Shown: positions 45,407 to 54,741, counted from the first letter of the stretch. The stretch: 64,000 nucleotides of DNA from Prevotella heparinolytica (GCF_004342845.1 NZ_SLXB01000001.1:186001-250000); one strand, 5' to 3'. The notes: generated by a model not told the origin, from the sequence alone. Numbers and translations are program-made.

Positions 45407-45491
45407 CAGGGATAGTGTTTTTAAGAGCTTGCAAATGACATCGCAAAGGAGCATCCTGTCAAGCTCTGGGGTTATACATAAATGTCGCATG

Positions 45492-46175
45492 TCAAGGCAA
45501 CGGCCGCTTCGCCGCTTCGGGCAGTGTCACTTTGAAGAACCTGCTGGGACGGTGCTCCTTCCGTATGATGCTTACCAGCTGTTCCACTACGTCAGGATAC
45601 GAGGCGGCGACGTCATGGTCTTCGTGTATGTCTTCAGCCAGATTGTAAAGATGGGCTTGGAACTGGCAGATATACCCGTAAAACTCGTCCACGCCGCGTT
45701 TGTCCGGTGTGGAGGCGGAACCTTCGTAGCCTCCCGCCCACTTACCGAAAAGTCCGGTGGTATAGCCGTTGTTCTTCATTACTTCGGGCAGGATGATGTG
45801 TCCGGGGTCGTAGGGATGCTGCCCCACGATGCTGCAATCTTCGTTGTCGCCATACATGATGCGAGGCGCATCTTTCCAATACTCCTTATTGCCCCGTACT
45901 TCGGTATGTCCTGTGTGTTGTCCGGTCATGAGCGACGCACGCGACGGCGCACTGACGGGGCTGCCCGCATAGGCCTGCGTGAAGCGCATTCCTTCCGAGG
46001 CCATCCGGTCGATGTGCGGAGTCCGGATATAGCGTTGCCCGTAGCAACCCAAGTCGCCGTAGCCCATATCGTCACACAAAATAAAAAGGATATTGGGCTT
46101 TTCCGCCTGCCGGGCGTTGGCGCCGGTTGCCGCAAGCGCCATACATCCCCATAAAAAGGTTTTCCGGTTGTTCAT
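45492..46175 (-). pseudogene. S1 sulfatase with internal in-frame deletion
   Basis: The ORF begins as a normal secreted arylsulfatase: KPNILFILCDDMGYGDLGCYG, and the Ser-type formylglycine motif S75-A-P-S-R followed by ASLMTG. It continues to GVDEFYGYICQFQAH175. It then jumps, near 45650, to the usual extreme C-terminus (LYNLAEDIHEDHDVA, SYPDVVEQLVSIIRKEH). About half of the usual 450-500 residues, including the second set of metal ligands, is missing. The frame is intact, so a protein of 227 aa may be made, but sulfatase activity is unlikely. A TATTTTTG -7 box remains at 46199-46206. Confidence 0.88.
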
Positions 46176-46353
46176 GGTTTCTTAATGATTGTGATGTGCA
46201 AAAATAGGAAAAGAAAACCGGACTTCATCTATGCCTGTCGGAAAAAAACAGAGTCCGTAACACCGGCAGATGCAATATTGTCGCGAAGATGAGAAGTAAA
46301 CGGGATGCCGTCCGAAAGATGATGAGACCTGCCTGAAAACATTCGCCGCCAAC

Positions 46354-46450
46354 GGGAGAAAACTCTATCTTAGCGCTTGCGTTATATATCTTGCGCCTTG
46401 CGATATATATCTTAGCGCCTGCGATATACATCGCAAGCGCTAAGATAGAA
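46354..46450 (-). repeat. 21/22-bp array, family 2, copy b
   Basis: CTTGCG/CTGCGATATA-type units start at 46376, 46397 and 46419, followed by 46441 (steps 21, 22, 22). The array is bounded by a perfect 17-bp inverted repeat, CTATCTTAGCGCTTGCG at 46365-46381 and its complement at 46432-46448. The left flank, read on the minus strand, matches the flank right of 29343. Confidence 0.8.
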
Positions 46451-46706
46451 CTCCCCTCCTAATCTCTTCCTGTTTCAGACAAGGCAAAGAGAGGTTTTAT
46501 CCGCTGATGAAAACTCTTTCTTGCACGGACGAAACCCATATCCAAAGCCTTATATCGAATATCGAATGCGTTGGCGAGAAAGATAAAGAACCTGAGTCTG
46601 AACTCTGCCTGAGTTCGGGATAAGAAGCAGGTCGACAGCCTCACACGGAGGCTTGTGCTCCAAAGTCGAATCCCATTGCTTATCAGATATTTAATATTGA
46701 TTTGTC

Positions 46707-46816
46707 AGACACTTGCCTCTGACGGCTCAAACACCTGTGTCTGTCACGTCAGAGACTTGTGTCTGCCGGCTCGGACACTTGCCTCTGTCACGACAAAGGC
46801 TTGCAGCTGTCAGACA
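46707..46816 (+). repeat. 22-bp array, family 3, copy b
   Basis: Five exact 22-bp steps from 46707 (46729, 46751, 46773, 46795). The core is GACACTTGCCTCTG. The first unit forms a 6-bp dyad GTCAGA/TCTGAC around an 8-nt loop. Confidence 0.82.
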
Positions 46817-47009
46817 GGGCGGGGGCGGCCGGCCTGAAAGGCTCTCTTCTCTTCTGCCCAATCACCGTAAACCGGTGCATCCGGGAAATATCCGCCCGAC
46901 AGGGTGAAGCCCCGCATCTTTAGCAAAGTAATCACTTATTCCGAACTCAGGTGAGGTATATGCCGGAAGAAACGGAAAGGGGTATCTTTGAGAGCCGTTG
47001 CCTGTTCCG

Positions 47010-47648
47010 TCATTTCCTTCCGAAGTCGGCGGGTACTTCGCCCCATTGTTTGGTTTCCCATTTCAGGATGGGGGTGGTGTAGGTGTTTTCGCGCAGCCAT
47101 TTCTCGGCACGTTCTATCAACTCGAAGAGGGCTTCGCTCCGGGCGTTGCGCGGCAGTTTCGTCTTGCATTTCTTCTGCTTCACCCAGCTGATGGCATTCA
47201 CACTGTCGCTGTAGATGGGCATGTCTATTCCTTTCTGTTTCAGGAGGGCAAGGCCGTGTACGATGGCAAGGAATTCGCCGATGTTGTTTGTGCCGTACAT
47301 GGGGCCGAAGTGGAATACCTGCCGGCGGCTGCCCACGTGCACTCCCCTGTACTCCATGGCGCCGGGGTTTCCGCTGCAAGCGGCGTCTACGGCAAGGCTG
47401 TTTGCCACGACGGCTGCCGGAAGGGGGGCGTCCTGCGGCTTTCGGGCGGCCGCACGGGTGGGCGATCCCCCTCGCCCGATGTATTGGTAGGGCGAAGAGG
47501 CAAAGGCTTTTTCGGCTTCTTCGCGCGTGTCGAACGATTTGAATTTCGCCCCTTCGTAGCCTTTGGTTTGCAGTTGGCAGTCGGTCCAGGAGCTGTAAAT
47601 GCCCGGCGTGACACCCGACCATACAACGTAAAATTTCTCTTTCTTCAT
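47010..47648 (-). CDS. Ribonuclease H with N-terminal viroplasmin domain
   Basis: The 212-aa protein starts MKKEKFYVVWSGVTPGIYSSW, the viroplasmin/caulimovirus-type N-domain (about 1-50) that binds hybrids, and has an RNase HI domain (about 80-212). The acidic catalytic residues are visible in SLAVDAACSGNPG, NNIGEFLAIVHGL and MPIYSDSVNAISW. Two-domain enzymes like this are usual in Bacteroidetes. A TACCTTTG -7 box lies at 47658-47665 on the minus strand. Confidence 0.93.
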   Translation of the reverse strand: MKKEKFYVVWSGVTPGIYSSWTDCQLQTKGYEGAKFKSFDTREEAEKAFASSPYQYIGRGGSPTRAAARKPQDAPLPAAVVANSLAVDAACSGNPGAMEYRGVHVGSRRQVFHFGPMYGTNNIGEFLAIVHGLALLKQKGIDMPIYSDSVNAISWVKQKKCKTKLPRNARSEALFELIERAEKWLRENTYTTPILKWETKQWGEVPADFGRK

Positions 47649-47855
47649 AACTGAGGACAAAGGTAAAGAAGAAAATCCGAACAAAATCCCTCTTCAGGTT
47701 GTTTCTTTCTCGCGCACTGATGAATTTGCACCCTGACCAAAGCCTGCAAGGATGAACATGGAACATGCAGGAAAGATAGTTTGGCAGGCGGGTGGTAAGT
47801 TCGGAACAGGCGCTGCGAAAGGATTATTCAAATATAAAAAAGAAAGGAAAGAAAA

Positions 47856-48461
47856 ATGGGAAGAACATTTGCTGAAGCCATGAAGCACCGCCGTACGTAT
47901 TATTCCATCGGCAGCGGTTCGCCGGTATCGGACGGCGAGATAGAACGCGTGGTTCGCGAAGCCCTGAAGCACGTGCCGTCGGCTTTCAACTCGCAGTCGG
48001 CGAGAGTGGTATTGCTGTTGGGCGATGGGCATAAGAAGTTGTGGAACATCGTGAAGAGCACGTTGAAGGAACTCGTCTCTGCCGAGGACTTTGACAGGAC
48101 GGAAGCCAAAATAGACGGCTGTTTTGCCGCCGGACACGGTACGGTGCTCTATTTTGAAGACACTTCTGTGATAAAGAAATTGCAGGAAGCGTTCCCTTCT
48201 TACAAGGATAACTTCCCCATCTGGTCGCACCATACTTCTGCCATGCATCAGTTTGCCGTTTGGACGATGCTCGAAGACCTCGGCCTGGGCGTCTCTCTGC
48301 AACATTACAACCCGTTGATTGACGAGGAAGTGCGCCGCACCTGGAATCTGCCCGAAGAGTGGCAGCTTGTGGCTCAGATGCCTTTCGGCACACCTACGGG
48401 CGAGCCGGGCGAGAAGAGCTTTGAAGACATGGACAAGCGTTTCAAGGTGTTCCGTTCTTGA
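47856..48461 (+). CDS. Nitroreductase family protein
   Basis: The 201-aa FMN-dependent oxidoreductase resembles the small Frm2/HBN1-type nitroreductases. Evidence: AMKHRRTYYSIG near the start (FMN phosphate contacts), HVPSAFNSQSARVVLLLG and TMLEDLGLGVSLQHYNPL. It is expected to be a cytosolic dimer using NAD(P)H; the natural substrate is unknown. The last residues (PFGTPTGEPGEKSFEDMDKRF) are typical. Confidence 0.92.
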   Translation: MGRTFAEAMKHRRTYYSIGSGSPVSDGEIERVVREALKHVPSAFNSQSARVVLLLGDGHKKLWNIVKSTLKELVSAEDFDRTEAKIDGCFAAGHGTVLYFEDTSVIKKLQEAFPSYKDNFPIWSHHTSAMHQFAVWTMLEDLGLGVSLQHYNPLIDEEVRRTWNLPEEWQLVAQMPFGTPTGEPGEKSFEDMDKRFKVFRS

Positions 48462-48841
48462 TCGCACTCTTCCGGCGGATTGGCCGGGAAGATGAAAGAA
48501 CGGTTTGCGGAGAGGCTTTTTCCGGACGCGCACAACGCAGATGGTATGGTTCTTTGGTTTAGAGAGCCGTGCCACCTGCGCTTTTTTTCATCCGGGTGTT
48601 GATGGCTAAGGGCTTGCGCAGAGGTGTTCCGTATGCAGGTGGCACGGCTTCTGCCGGTCGGAGCATCCCCTCGCTGCACGAGTCCGGGCGGTGGCTGTTC
48701 GGGGTTTTGACAGACACAAGCCTCTGTCACGACAAACACAAGTCCTTGTGAAAACAGACACTTGTGTCCGTCAATCTTCCTTCACCGTGGGCTGGGAGAT
48801 TAAATAAATTGTTTACCTTTGCGCGCATAAGGGAAGCAGAT
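48462..48841. other. Intergenic gap with 22-bp array and aroK promoter
   Basis: The gap contains the family-3 array 48709-48774 and the -7 box TACCTTTG (48814-48821), 20 bp before aroK. No gene is visible in 48462-48700. Confidence 0.45.
48709..48774 (+). repeat. 22-bp array, family 3, copy c
   Basis: Three 22-bp steps (48709, 48731, 48753). The first unit forms the dyad GACAGA/TCTGTC around loop CACAAGCC. The homologous unit at 46707 has GTCAGA/TCTGAC, a paired change that keeps the stem. Confidence 0.8.
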
Positions 48842-49369
48842 ATGATACGTATTTTCTTGACCGGCTACATGGGGGCCGGAAAAACTACTTTAGGAAAGGC
48901 TTTTGCCCGCGAAATGCATGTGCCGTTCATCGACTTGGACTGGTACATTGAAGAGCGTTTCCACAAATCCGTCCGCGAACTGTTTGCCGGTCGTGGAGAA
49001 GATGCTTTCCGTCAGCTGGAGCGGAACATGCTGCACGAGGTGGGAGAGTTTGAAGACGTCGTCATCTCCACCGGCGGCGGCACGCCCTGCTTCTTCGACA
49101 ACATGGACTACATGAATGCCTGCGGGCAGACGGTGTTTCTCGATGTGCATCCCGACATCCTGTTCCGCCGCCTCCGGGTGGCCACGCAGCAACGCCCCAT
49201 TCTGCAAGGCAAGACGGACGAAGAACTGCGTGCCTTTATTCTGGAGGCACTGGAGAAGCGTGCCCCCTTTTACTCGCAGGCCCAATACCGGTTCGATGCC
49301 GGCCGTCTGGAAAGCCGCAGGCAGATATCCGATTCTGTGCAACGGCTGCGCAACCTCCTGAAACTTTAA
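48842..49369 (+). CDS. aroK: Shikimate kinase
   Basis: The 175-aa kinase phosphorylates shikimate in chorismate synthesis. P-loop LTGYMGAGKTTLGKAFA, substrate motifs FIDLDWYIEERF, and STGGGTPCFFDN (GGG motif) are clear. The start MIRIFLTG was chosen over an in-frame Met 26 codons upstream because the -7 box at 48814-48821 would fall inside the longer version. Confidence 0.95.
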   Translation: MIRIFLTGYMGAGKTTLGKAFAREMHVPFIDLDWYIEERFHKSVRELFAGRGEDAFRQLERNMLHEVGEFEDVVISTGGGTPCFFDNMDYMNACGQTVFLDVHPDILFRRLRVATQQRPILQGKTDEELRAFILEALEKRAPFYSQAQYRFDAGRLESRRQISDSVQRLRNLLKL

Positions 49370-49425
49370 TTCCCTGTAAATGTGCATTTCTCGGCTGAAA
49401 AGGCTGAAGATATTGGATTAATGTG

Positions 49426-49433
49426 TATTTTTG
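49426..49433 (+). promoter_or_regulatory. -7 box of speA
   Basis: TATTTTTG lies 52 bp upstream of the speA start at 49486 and fits TAnnTTTG. Confidence 0.55.
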
Positions 49434-49485
49434 TCCCCAATAGCAAATAGTAAAATGTCAAATAGTAAACATATTGGTGAAGTAG

Positions 49486-51378
49486 ATGAGAAAATGGCGT
49501 ATTGAAGATTCAGAAGAGCTGTACAATATAACAGGTTGGGGCACTTCGTACTTTGGTATCAATGACAAAGGTCATGTAGTGGTGACACCGCGCAAAGACG
49601 GCGTAGCCGTCGATTTGAAAGAACTGGTGGACGAGTTGCAGCTACGCGACGTGGCGGCGCCCGTGCTGGTTCGTTTTCCCGACATTCTGGACAACCGCAT
49701 CGAGAAGGTGTCCTGCTGTTTCAAGCAGGCCGCCGATGAATATGGGTATAAAGGCGAGAACTTTATTATCTATCCCATTAAGGTGAACCAGATGCGTCCC
49801 GTCGTGGAGGAGATGATTACGCACGGCAAGAAGTTCAATCTGGGGCTGGAAGCAGGTTCCAAACCGGAGCTGCATGCCGTAATCGGTGTCAATACCGACC
49901 CCGGCTCGTTGGTGGTCTGCAACGGTTATAAGGACGAGAGTTTCATCGAGATGGCACTGCTGGCGCAGAAGATGGGCAAACGCATCTTTCTTGTAGTGGA
50001 GAAGCTCAACGAACTGAATCTTATCGCCAAGATGGCGAAGCAACTCAAAGTGAGACCTAATATCGGTATTCGCATTAAATTGGCCTCCAGCGGAAGCGGC
50101 AAGTGGGAAGAAAGCGGAGGCGATGCCAGCAAGTTCGGCCTTACCTCAAGCGAGCTGCTCGAAGCGCTCGACTTTCTGGAGAAGAAAGAAATGAAAGACT
50201 GCCTGAAGCTGATACACTTCCACATCGGCAGTCAGATAACCAAGATACGCCGCATCAAGAATGCCTTGCGCGAGGCTTCGCAATTCTTTGTGCAGCTCAA
50301 CAAATCGGGCTTCAACATCGAGTTTGTGGATACCGGCGGAGGCATGGGGGTGGACTACGACGGCACACGCTCGTCTAACAGCGAAAGCTCCGTCAACTAT
50401 TCCATTCAGGAGTACGTCAACGACGTGGTGTCCACCTTTGTCGACGCTGCCGACAAACACGGCTTTCCGCATCCCAACATCATCACCGAAACCGGCCGCA
50501 GCCTCACCGCTCACCACTCCGTGCTTATCTTCGAAGTGCTGGAGACGGCCTCCCTGCCCGAAATGGACGATGATTGGGAACCGGAAGAAGATGCCCACGA
50601 ACTGGTGAAGGAACTGTATCACATCTGGGACAACCTGAGCCAGCGCAGCATGCTCGAACCTTGGCACGATGCGCAACAGATTCGCGAAGAGGCCCTCGAC
50701 CTCTTCAGCCACGGCATTGTCGACCTGAACACGCGTGCGCAAATAGAAAAGCTCTATTGGAGCATCTGCCGCGAAATCAACACCATTGCCGGCAACATGA
50801 AGCACGCTCCCGATGAGTTCCGCAAATTAAGCAAGCTGCTTGCCGACAAGTACTTCTGCAACTTCTCGCTGTTCCAGTCGTTGCCCGACTCTTGGGCCAT
50901 CGACCAGATGTTCCCCATCATGCCCATCCAACGGCTGGACGAACGTCCCGACCGCGAAGCCACCTTGCAGGACATGACTTGCGATTCGGACGGTAAGATT
51001 GCCAACTTCGTCACTTCGCGTTCCGATACCACCACGCTGCCTTTGCACTCGCTCCGCGACAAGGAAAACTACTATCTGGCCGTGTTCCTCGTAGGAGCCT
51101 ATCAGGAGATTCTGGGCGATATGCACAACCTCTTCGGCGATACGAACGCCGTACACGTGTCTGTCAACTCCAAGGGCTACACCATCGACCAGCTGATTGA
51201 CGGCGAAACCGTGGCCGAAGTGCTGGACTACGTGCAATATAACCCCAAGAAACTGGTGCGCACACTGGAAACGTGGGTTACGCAGTCCGTCAAGGAAGGC
51301 CGCATCTCGGTAGAGGAGGGCAAGGAATTCTTGTCCAACTACCGCTCCGGACTATACGGATACACGTATTTGGAATAG
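49486..51378 (+). CDS. speA: Biosynthetic arginine decarboxylase
   Basis: The 630-aa PLP enzyme makes agmatine from arginine for polyamine synthesis. Evidence: the PLP lysine in IIYPIKVNQMRPVVEE, FNLGLEAGSKPEL, IHFHIGSQI, DTGGGMGVDYDG (phosphate loop) and the C-terminal VFLVGAYQEILGDMHNLFG. Full length and the conserved middle domain match the family. It is monocistronic with argB 248 bp downstream. Confidence 0.97.
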   Translation: MRKWRIEDSEELYNITGWGTSYFGINDKGHVVVTPRKDGVAVDLKELVDELQLRDVAAPVLVRFPDILDNRIEKVSCCFKQAADEYGYKGENFIIYPIKVNQMRPVVEEMITHGKKFNLGLEAGSKPELHAVIGVNTDPGSLVVCNGYKDESFIEMALLAQKMGKRIFLVVEKLNELNLIAKMAKQLKVRPNIGIRIKLASSGSGKWEESGGDASKFGLTSSELLEALDFLEKKEMKDCLKLIHFHIGSQITKIRRIKNALREASQFFVQLNKSGFNIEFVDTGGGMGVDYDGTRSSNSESSVNYSIQEYVNDVVSTFVDAADKHGFPHPNIITETGRSLTAHHSVLIFEVLETASLPEMDDDWEPEEDAHELVKELYHIWDNLSQRSMLEPWHDAQQIREEALDLFSHGIVDLNTRAQIEKLYWSICREINTIAGNMKHAPDEFRKLSKLLADKYFCNFSLFQSLPDSWAIDQMFPIMPIQRLDERPDREATLQDMTCDSDGKIANFVTSRSDTTTLPLHSLRDKENYYLAVFLVGAYQEILGDMHNLFGDTNAVHVSVNSKGYTIDQLIDGETVAEVLDYVQYNPKKLVRTLETWVTQSVKEGRISVEEGKEFLSNYRSGLYGYTYLE

Positions 51379-51626
51379 AACGGTTAGCGTATGGTGGTTA
51401 GCGGTTAGTTGGGCGGGGTGTATCTGCAAAGCGAACCAGCCTCCAAAGAATACCTTCACTTACCAATCACTAACCCCTAATCGTTAATCGCTGATGCATA
51501 CGTTTTTTTTCTTCAAGAAACCGGAGCGTATACACCTTATTATATATGAGAACTGATTATCCGCATCGTGTCTGCGACTGTCTGCCGGAAGCCGGCACAA
51601 GGACATCTTGCGGATAATCGAATTAT

Positions 51627-52409
51627 ATGGAAGCAATGAAAGAGAAACTGACTGTTATCAAGGTAGGCGGCAAAATAGTGGAGGAGGAAGCCACCCTCCG
51701 TAAGTTGTTGGATGATTTTGCGGCTATCGGGGGGCATAAGCTATTGGTGCACGGAGGCGGACGTTCGGCCACCAAGCTGGCTGAAAGTCTGGGTATCGAA
51801 AGCCGTATGGTGAACGGCCGCCGCATCACCGATGCCGAAACCCTGAAAGTAGTGACGATGGTGTATGGCGGATTGGTGAACAAGAATATCGTGGCCGGTT
51901 TGCAGGCACGTGGCGTCAACGCATTGGGACTCACGGGAGCCGACATGGATGCCATCCGTTCCGTGAAGCGACCGGTGAAAGAGGTGGACTACGGCTTTGT
52001 GGGCGATGTGAAGCAAGTCAACGCCGTTTTGCTGGCCGACCTTATTTGCAAAGGCATCATTCCGGTGATGGCTCCGCTGACGCACGACGGCGAAGGCAAC
52101 ATGCTGAACACGAATGCCGACACCATTGCCGGAGAAACCGCCAAAGCCCTTGCTTCGCTGTTCGATGTCACCTTAGTGTTCTGCTTTGAAAAGAAAGGCG
52201 TGCTCCGCAATGAGAACGATGATGACAGCGTGATTCCACACATAACTCCCGACGAGTTCAAACAATATGTGGCCGAGGGAGTGATTCAAGGCGGCATGAT
52301 TCCGAAGCTCGAAAATGCTTTCGAGGCAATTACCTCCGGGGTTTCCGAAGTAATCATCACTTCGGTTGCGGCTATCGGAGAAGAGGGAGGGACGAGGATG
52401 GTGCGTTAA
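51627..52409 (+). CDS. argB: Acetylglutamate (or succinylglutamate) kinase
   Basis: The 260-aa amino-acid kinase fold has KVGGKIVEEE at the start, the substrate loop LLVHGGGRSATKLAESLGI, and NADTIAGETAKAL. In Bacteroides the arginine pathway uses N-succinyl intermediates downstream (family knowledge for the B. fragilis transcarbamylase), so the true substrate may be N-succinylglutamate. The internal Met at codon 4 is an alternative start. Confidence 0.94.
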   Translation: MEAMKEKLTVIKVGGKIVEEEATLRKLLDDFAAIGGHKLLVHGGGRSATKLAESLGIESRMVNGRRITDAETLKVVTMVYGGLVNKNIVAGLQARGVNALGLTGADMDAIRSVKRPVKEVDYGFVGDVKQVNAVLLADLICKGIIPVMAPLTHDGEGNMLNTNADTIAGETAKALASLFDVTLVFCFEKKGVLRNENDDDSVIPHITPDEFKQYVAEGVIQGGMIPKLENAFEAITSGVSEVIITSVAAIGEEGGTRMVR

Positions 52410-52511
52410 TGTACTTTCTTTTGGGCAAGCAAAAGAAAAAGTACATCAGAAGCAAAAAAAAATAGTATTTGCCTGTAACTTTCTGGATACTTAACCGTCA
52501 ACTTATTAGAG

Positions 52512-53021
52512 ATGCAAGAACTCAGCTTTCGTAATGATATTCTTCCGCTGAAAGACAAGCTCTTCCGGCTGGCTCTGCGAATCACGTTCGATAGGGCAGA
52601 AGCAGAGGATATTGTGCAAGAAACGCTGATAAGGGTTTGGAACAAGCGTGATGAATGGGCGCAGTTCGGTTCGGTCGAGGCTTACTGCCTGACAGTGGCA
52701 AAGAATCTGGCGATAGACCGGAGCGAGCGAAAGGATGCCCGCACCGTGGAACTCACCCCTGACATGGAGCAGCTCGCCGATGCATCGAGCCCTTACGACA
52801 AGCTGGTGAATAAAGAACGGATGGCATTGATACACCGGTTGATGAACGAGCTTCCCGAAAAACAACGGCTGATTATGCAGCTCAGGGATGTCGAAGGCAA
52901 GAGTTATAAAGAAATAGCGGTTGTCCTGAACTTGACCGAGGAGCAGGTAAAAGTGAACCTCTTCAGGGCACGGCAAAAAGTAAAACAAAAGTTTATAGAT
53001 ACAGAAGGTTATGGACTCTAA
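52512..53021 (+). CDS. ECF-type RNA polymerase sigma factor
   Basis: The 169-aa sigma factor has region 2 (LALRITFDRAEAEDIVQETLIRVW, about 20-46) and region 4 (LPEKQRLIMQLRDVEGKSYKEIA, about 115-150). The last 11 bp overlap the next gene, so the pair is coupled. It probably directs transcription in response to the membrane protein encoded next. Targets are not evident in the window. Confidence 0.93.
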   Translation: MQELSFRNDILPLKDKLFRLALRITFDRAEAEDIVQETLIRVWNKRDEWAQFGSVEAYCLTVAKNLAIDRSERKDARTVELTPDMEQLADASSPYDKLVNKERMALIHRLMNELPEKQRLIMQLRDVEGKSYKEIAVVLNLTEEQVKVNLFRARQKVKQKFIDTEGYGL

Positions 53022-53493
53022 ATATATAGAACAACTCTTGAAGCGCTACTGGCAGTGCGAAACCTCCCTCGAAGAGGAAGCGCAACTGCGCGCTTTCTTC
53101 AGCGGAAGCGATGTTCCCGCACATCTGCTTCGATATAAAGAATTGTTCGTATACGAGCAACTTCAGCAGGAGGTGCACTTGGGCGAAGATTTCGATGCGC
53201 GGGTATTGGCCGAAATAGAAGTCCCGGTAGTCAAGGCAAAGCGTTTGACGCTGGCGGCACGCTTCATACCCTTGTTCAAGGCTGCTGCGGTAGTGGCGGC
53301 GATTCTTTCACTGGGCAATGTGATGCAACATTCATTCTTTTCCGATGTGAAGGAAGTGGCCTCGGCCGATACCATAGGTAAACAGATTTCCGCTCCCTCG
53401 GTGGCTCTTTCCGGAGAGACGACCGTTGCTAAGGAAAGTCAGGTGATAGACAGCCTGCGCCTTGTGGATAAGGAGAAGGAAATCAAAGAGTAG
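53011..53493 (+). CDS. Probable anti-sigma factor, one membrane segment
   Basis: The 160-aa protein overlaps the ECF sigma gene by 11 bp. Its N-terminal half (YIEQLLKRYWQCETSLEEEAQLRAFF) resembles the N-termini of small Bacteroidetes proteins that follow ECF sigma genes. A membrane helix (FIPLFKAAAVVAAILSLGNVM, about 92-112) separates it from a short periplasmic tail. Anti-sigma function is inferred from position, topology and size. Confidence 0.72.
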   Translation: MDSKYIEQLLKRYWQCETSLEEEAQLRAFFSGSDVPAHLLRYKELFVYEQLQQEVHLGEDFDARVLAEIEVPVVKAKRLTLAARFIPLFKAAAVVAAILSLGNVMQHSFFSDVKEVASADTIGKQISAPSVALSGETTVAKESQVIDSLRLVDKEKEIKE

Positions 53494-53630
53494 ATATTTT
53501 TCTTTGCAATTATAAAATAATATTTTCATTTGCTTTAAACATAATATAGTTAGTGTGCTTTATTAAAACAAGTTGAGGCTGTGAAGTTTCAATTCTCTCA
53601 AAACATTTATAGCAACTAACTAAGATAGAC

Positions 53631-53655
53631 GGGATACCGCGAGATGCGGTGTCCC
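53631..53655 (+). terminator. Terminator of the sigma/anti-sigma operon
   Basis: GGGATACCGC and GCGGTGTCCC pair (one G-T wobble) around GAGAT, followed by TTTTAT. Confidence 0.75.
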
Positions 53656-53877
53656 TTTTATGTTTTCATGCGCTTCCTCTCCATTGGGATGAAAAAACAA
53701 AAGGCTTCCTCACGGAAACCTTTTGCCATTCTCCATATTAGATGCTGTTTCTTAATATATAGGTAATTTAAGAGAGATTTTTGTTTAGAAGCCTGTTCTT
53801 TTTAAGAGAATGTGTCGCAGAAAAGCCACCTGCACTGCTATTATCAGGCGCTGATTTCATGACCGTTATCCTCTTAA
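53656..53877. other. Intergenic, nothing recognised
   Basis: Together with 53494-53630 this makes a 384-bp gap between the anti-sigma gene and the convergent GIN-domain gene. Apart from the terminator I see no gene or array. Confidence 0.4.
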
Positions 53878-54741
53878 TCAAAGCTTGTACAATCCTTTTT
53901 TCGGGTAGTCCAATTCCGGATTGCCTTTATAGCCTACGCTTCCACTGCCACTGGTGCGCACTTTCAGGAAGTCGGTGGCATGGCATTTGATGCTGCCCGA
54001 ACCGGTTACATTGGCGGAAACCCTCTTGGCAACAAAATCGGATGCGAATAAGTCACCCGAACCAGTCACGCTGTATGCGGCCTCCGGGGTGCTTCCGTTC
54101 AGAATGACGGTGCCCGAACCTGCTACGGATACGCCGGCCGATACAGCCGTCACATTGTTCAGTTTCATGTCGCCTGAGCCGGCAATGGAGGTTTTGAGGT
54201 TATTGCAAGTGATGTTGCTGCTGTTGATGTCGCCCGAACCGGCGATGGAGATGCTGAGGTCTGTGCAGGAAATGTTATCTCCGCTGATGTTGCCCGAACC
54301 TGCCACGGAGATTTTGAGTTCATCTGTTTTCAGTCCGTTGGCCAGCTCCACATCTCCCGAACCTGCCACGGCAATTCCGTTCAATTTCTCTGCTGAAACG
54401 CTAATCTCCAGCTTGTTGTAGGTTACGCTTACATTCTTCTTGAAGCCGATGTGAAGCGTATTGTCCTTCACATGGATGTCCAGCAGGTCTACGATGTTGT
54501 CCGAGGTGTATATCTTCACTTCCGGTTTGCCGGCTTTTTGCGTATAAGTGACATCCGGGCTGCCGGCTACGCTCAACTTGGTGAAGTTGTCCGTCTTGAT
54601 GACCTTCGTCACATAGTTTTTGCTGGCTTTTACGGTTTTCCCTTTGAAGAAACCTTTCGAATAATAACTGTGCTGTTGCGAACAGGCGGTGGTGCAGAAA
54701 GCCAAGAAAGCGATTGTAATGATTGTTGTTAAGCTCTTCAT
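53878..54741 (-). CDS. GIN/DUF2807 auto-transporter-adhesin-like lipoprotein
   Basis: The 287-aa protein starts MKSLTTIITIAFLAFCTTACSQ (lipobox TTAC). It carries the 'head GIN' fold, a right-handed beta structure built from repeats with the phrase VAGSGD, IAGSGD or VTGSGD, about every 20 residues, at least eight times. The function of the family is unknown; surface or periplasmic location is likely. The 39 upstream in-frame codons are excluded because the lipoprotein signal starts here. Confidence 0.9.
   Translation of the reverse strand: MKSLTTIITIAFLAFCTTACSQQHSYYSKGFFKGKTVKASKNYVTKVIKTDNFTKLSVAGSPDVTYTQKAGKPEVKIYTSDNIVDLLDIHVKDNTLHIGFKKNVSVTYNKLEISVSAEKLNGIAVAGSGDVELANGLKTDELKISVAGSGNISGDNISCTDLSISIAGSGDINSSNITCNNLKTSIAGSGDMKLNNVTAVSAGVSVAGSGTVILNGSTPEAAYSVTGSGDLFASDFVAKRVSANVTGSGSIKCHATDFLKVRTSGSGSVGYKGNPELDYPKKGLYKL

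Larger units (their letters stand above)
46176..47009. other. Long intergenic gap with two repeat arrays
   Basis: This 834-bp gap holds a -7 box for the sulfatase remnant (46199-46206), the family-2 element (about 46220-46610, array 46354-46450) and the family-3 array 46707-46816. Small ORFs here are shadows of the repeats. Nothing else is supported in 46817-47009. Confidence 0.5.

Noticed and set aside
46624..46700. Possible tRNA-like arm near AAAGTCGAATCCC
   Set aside because: No acceptor stem or anticodon loop can be drawn around it.
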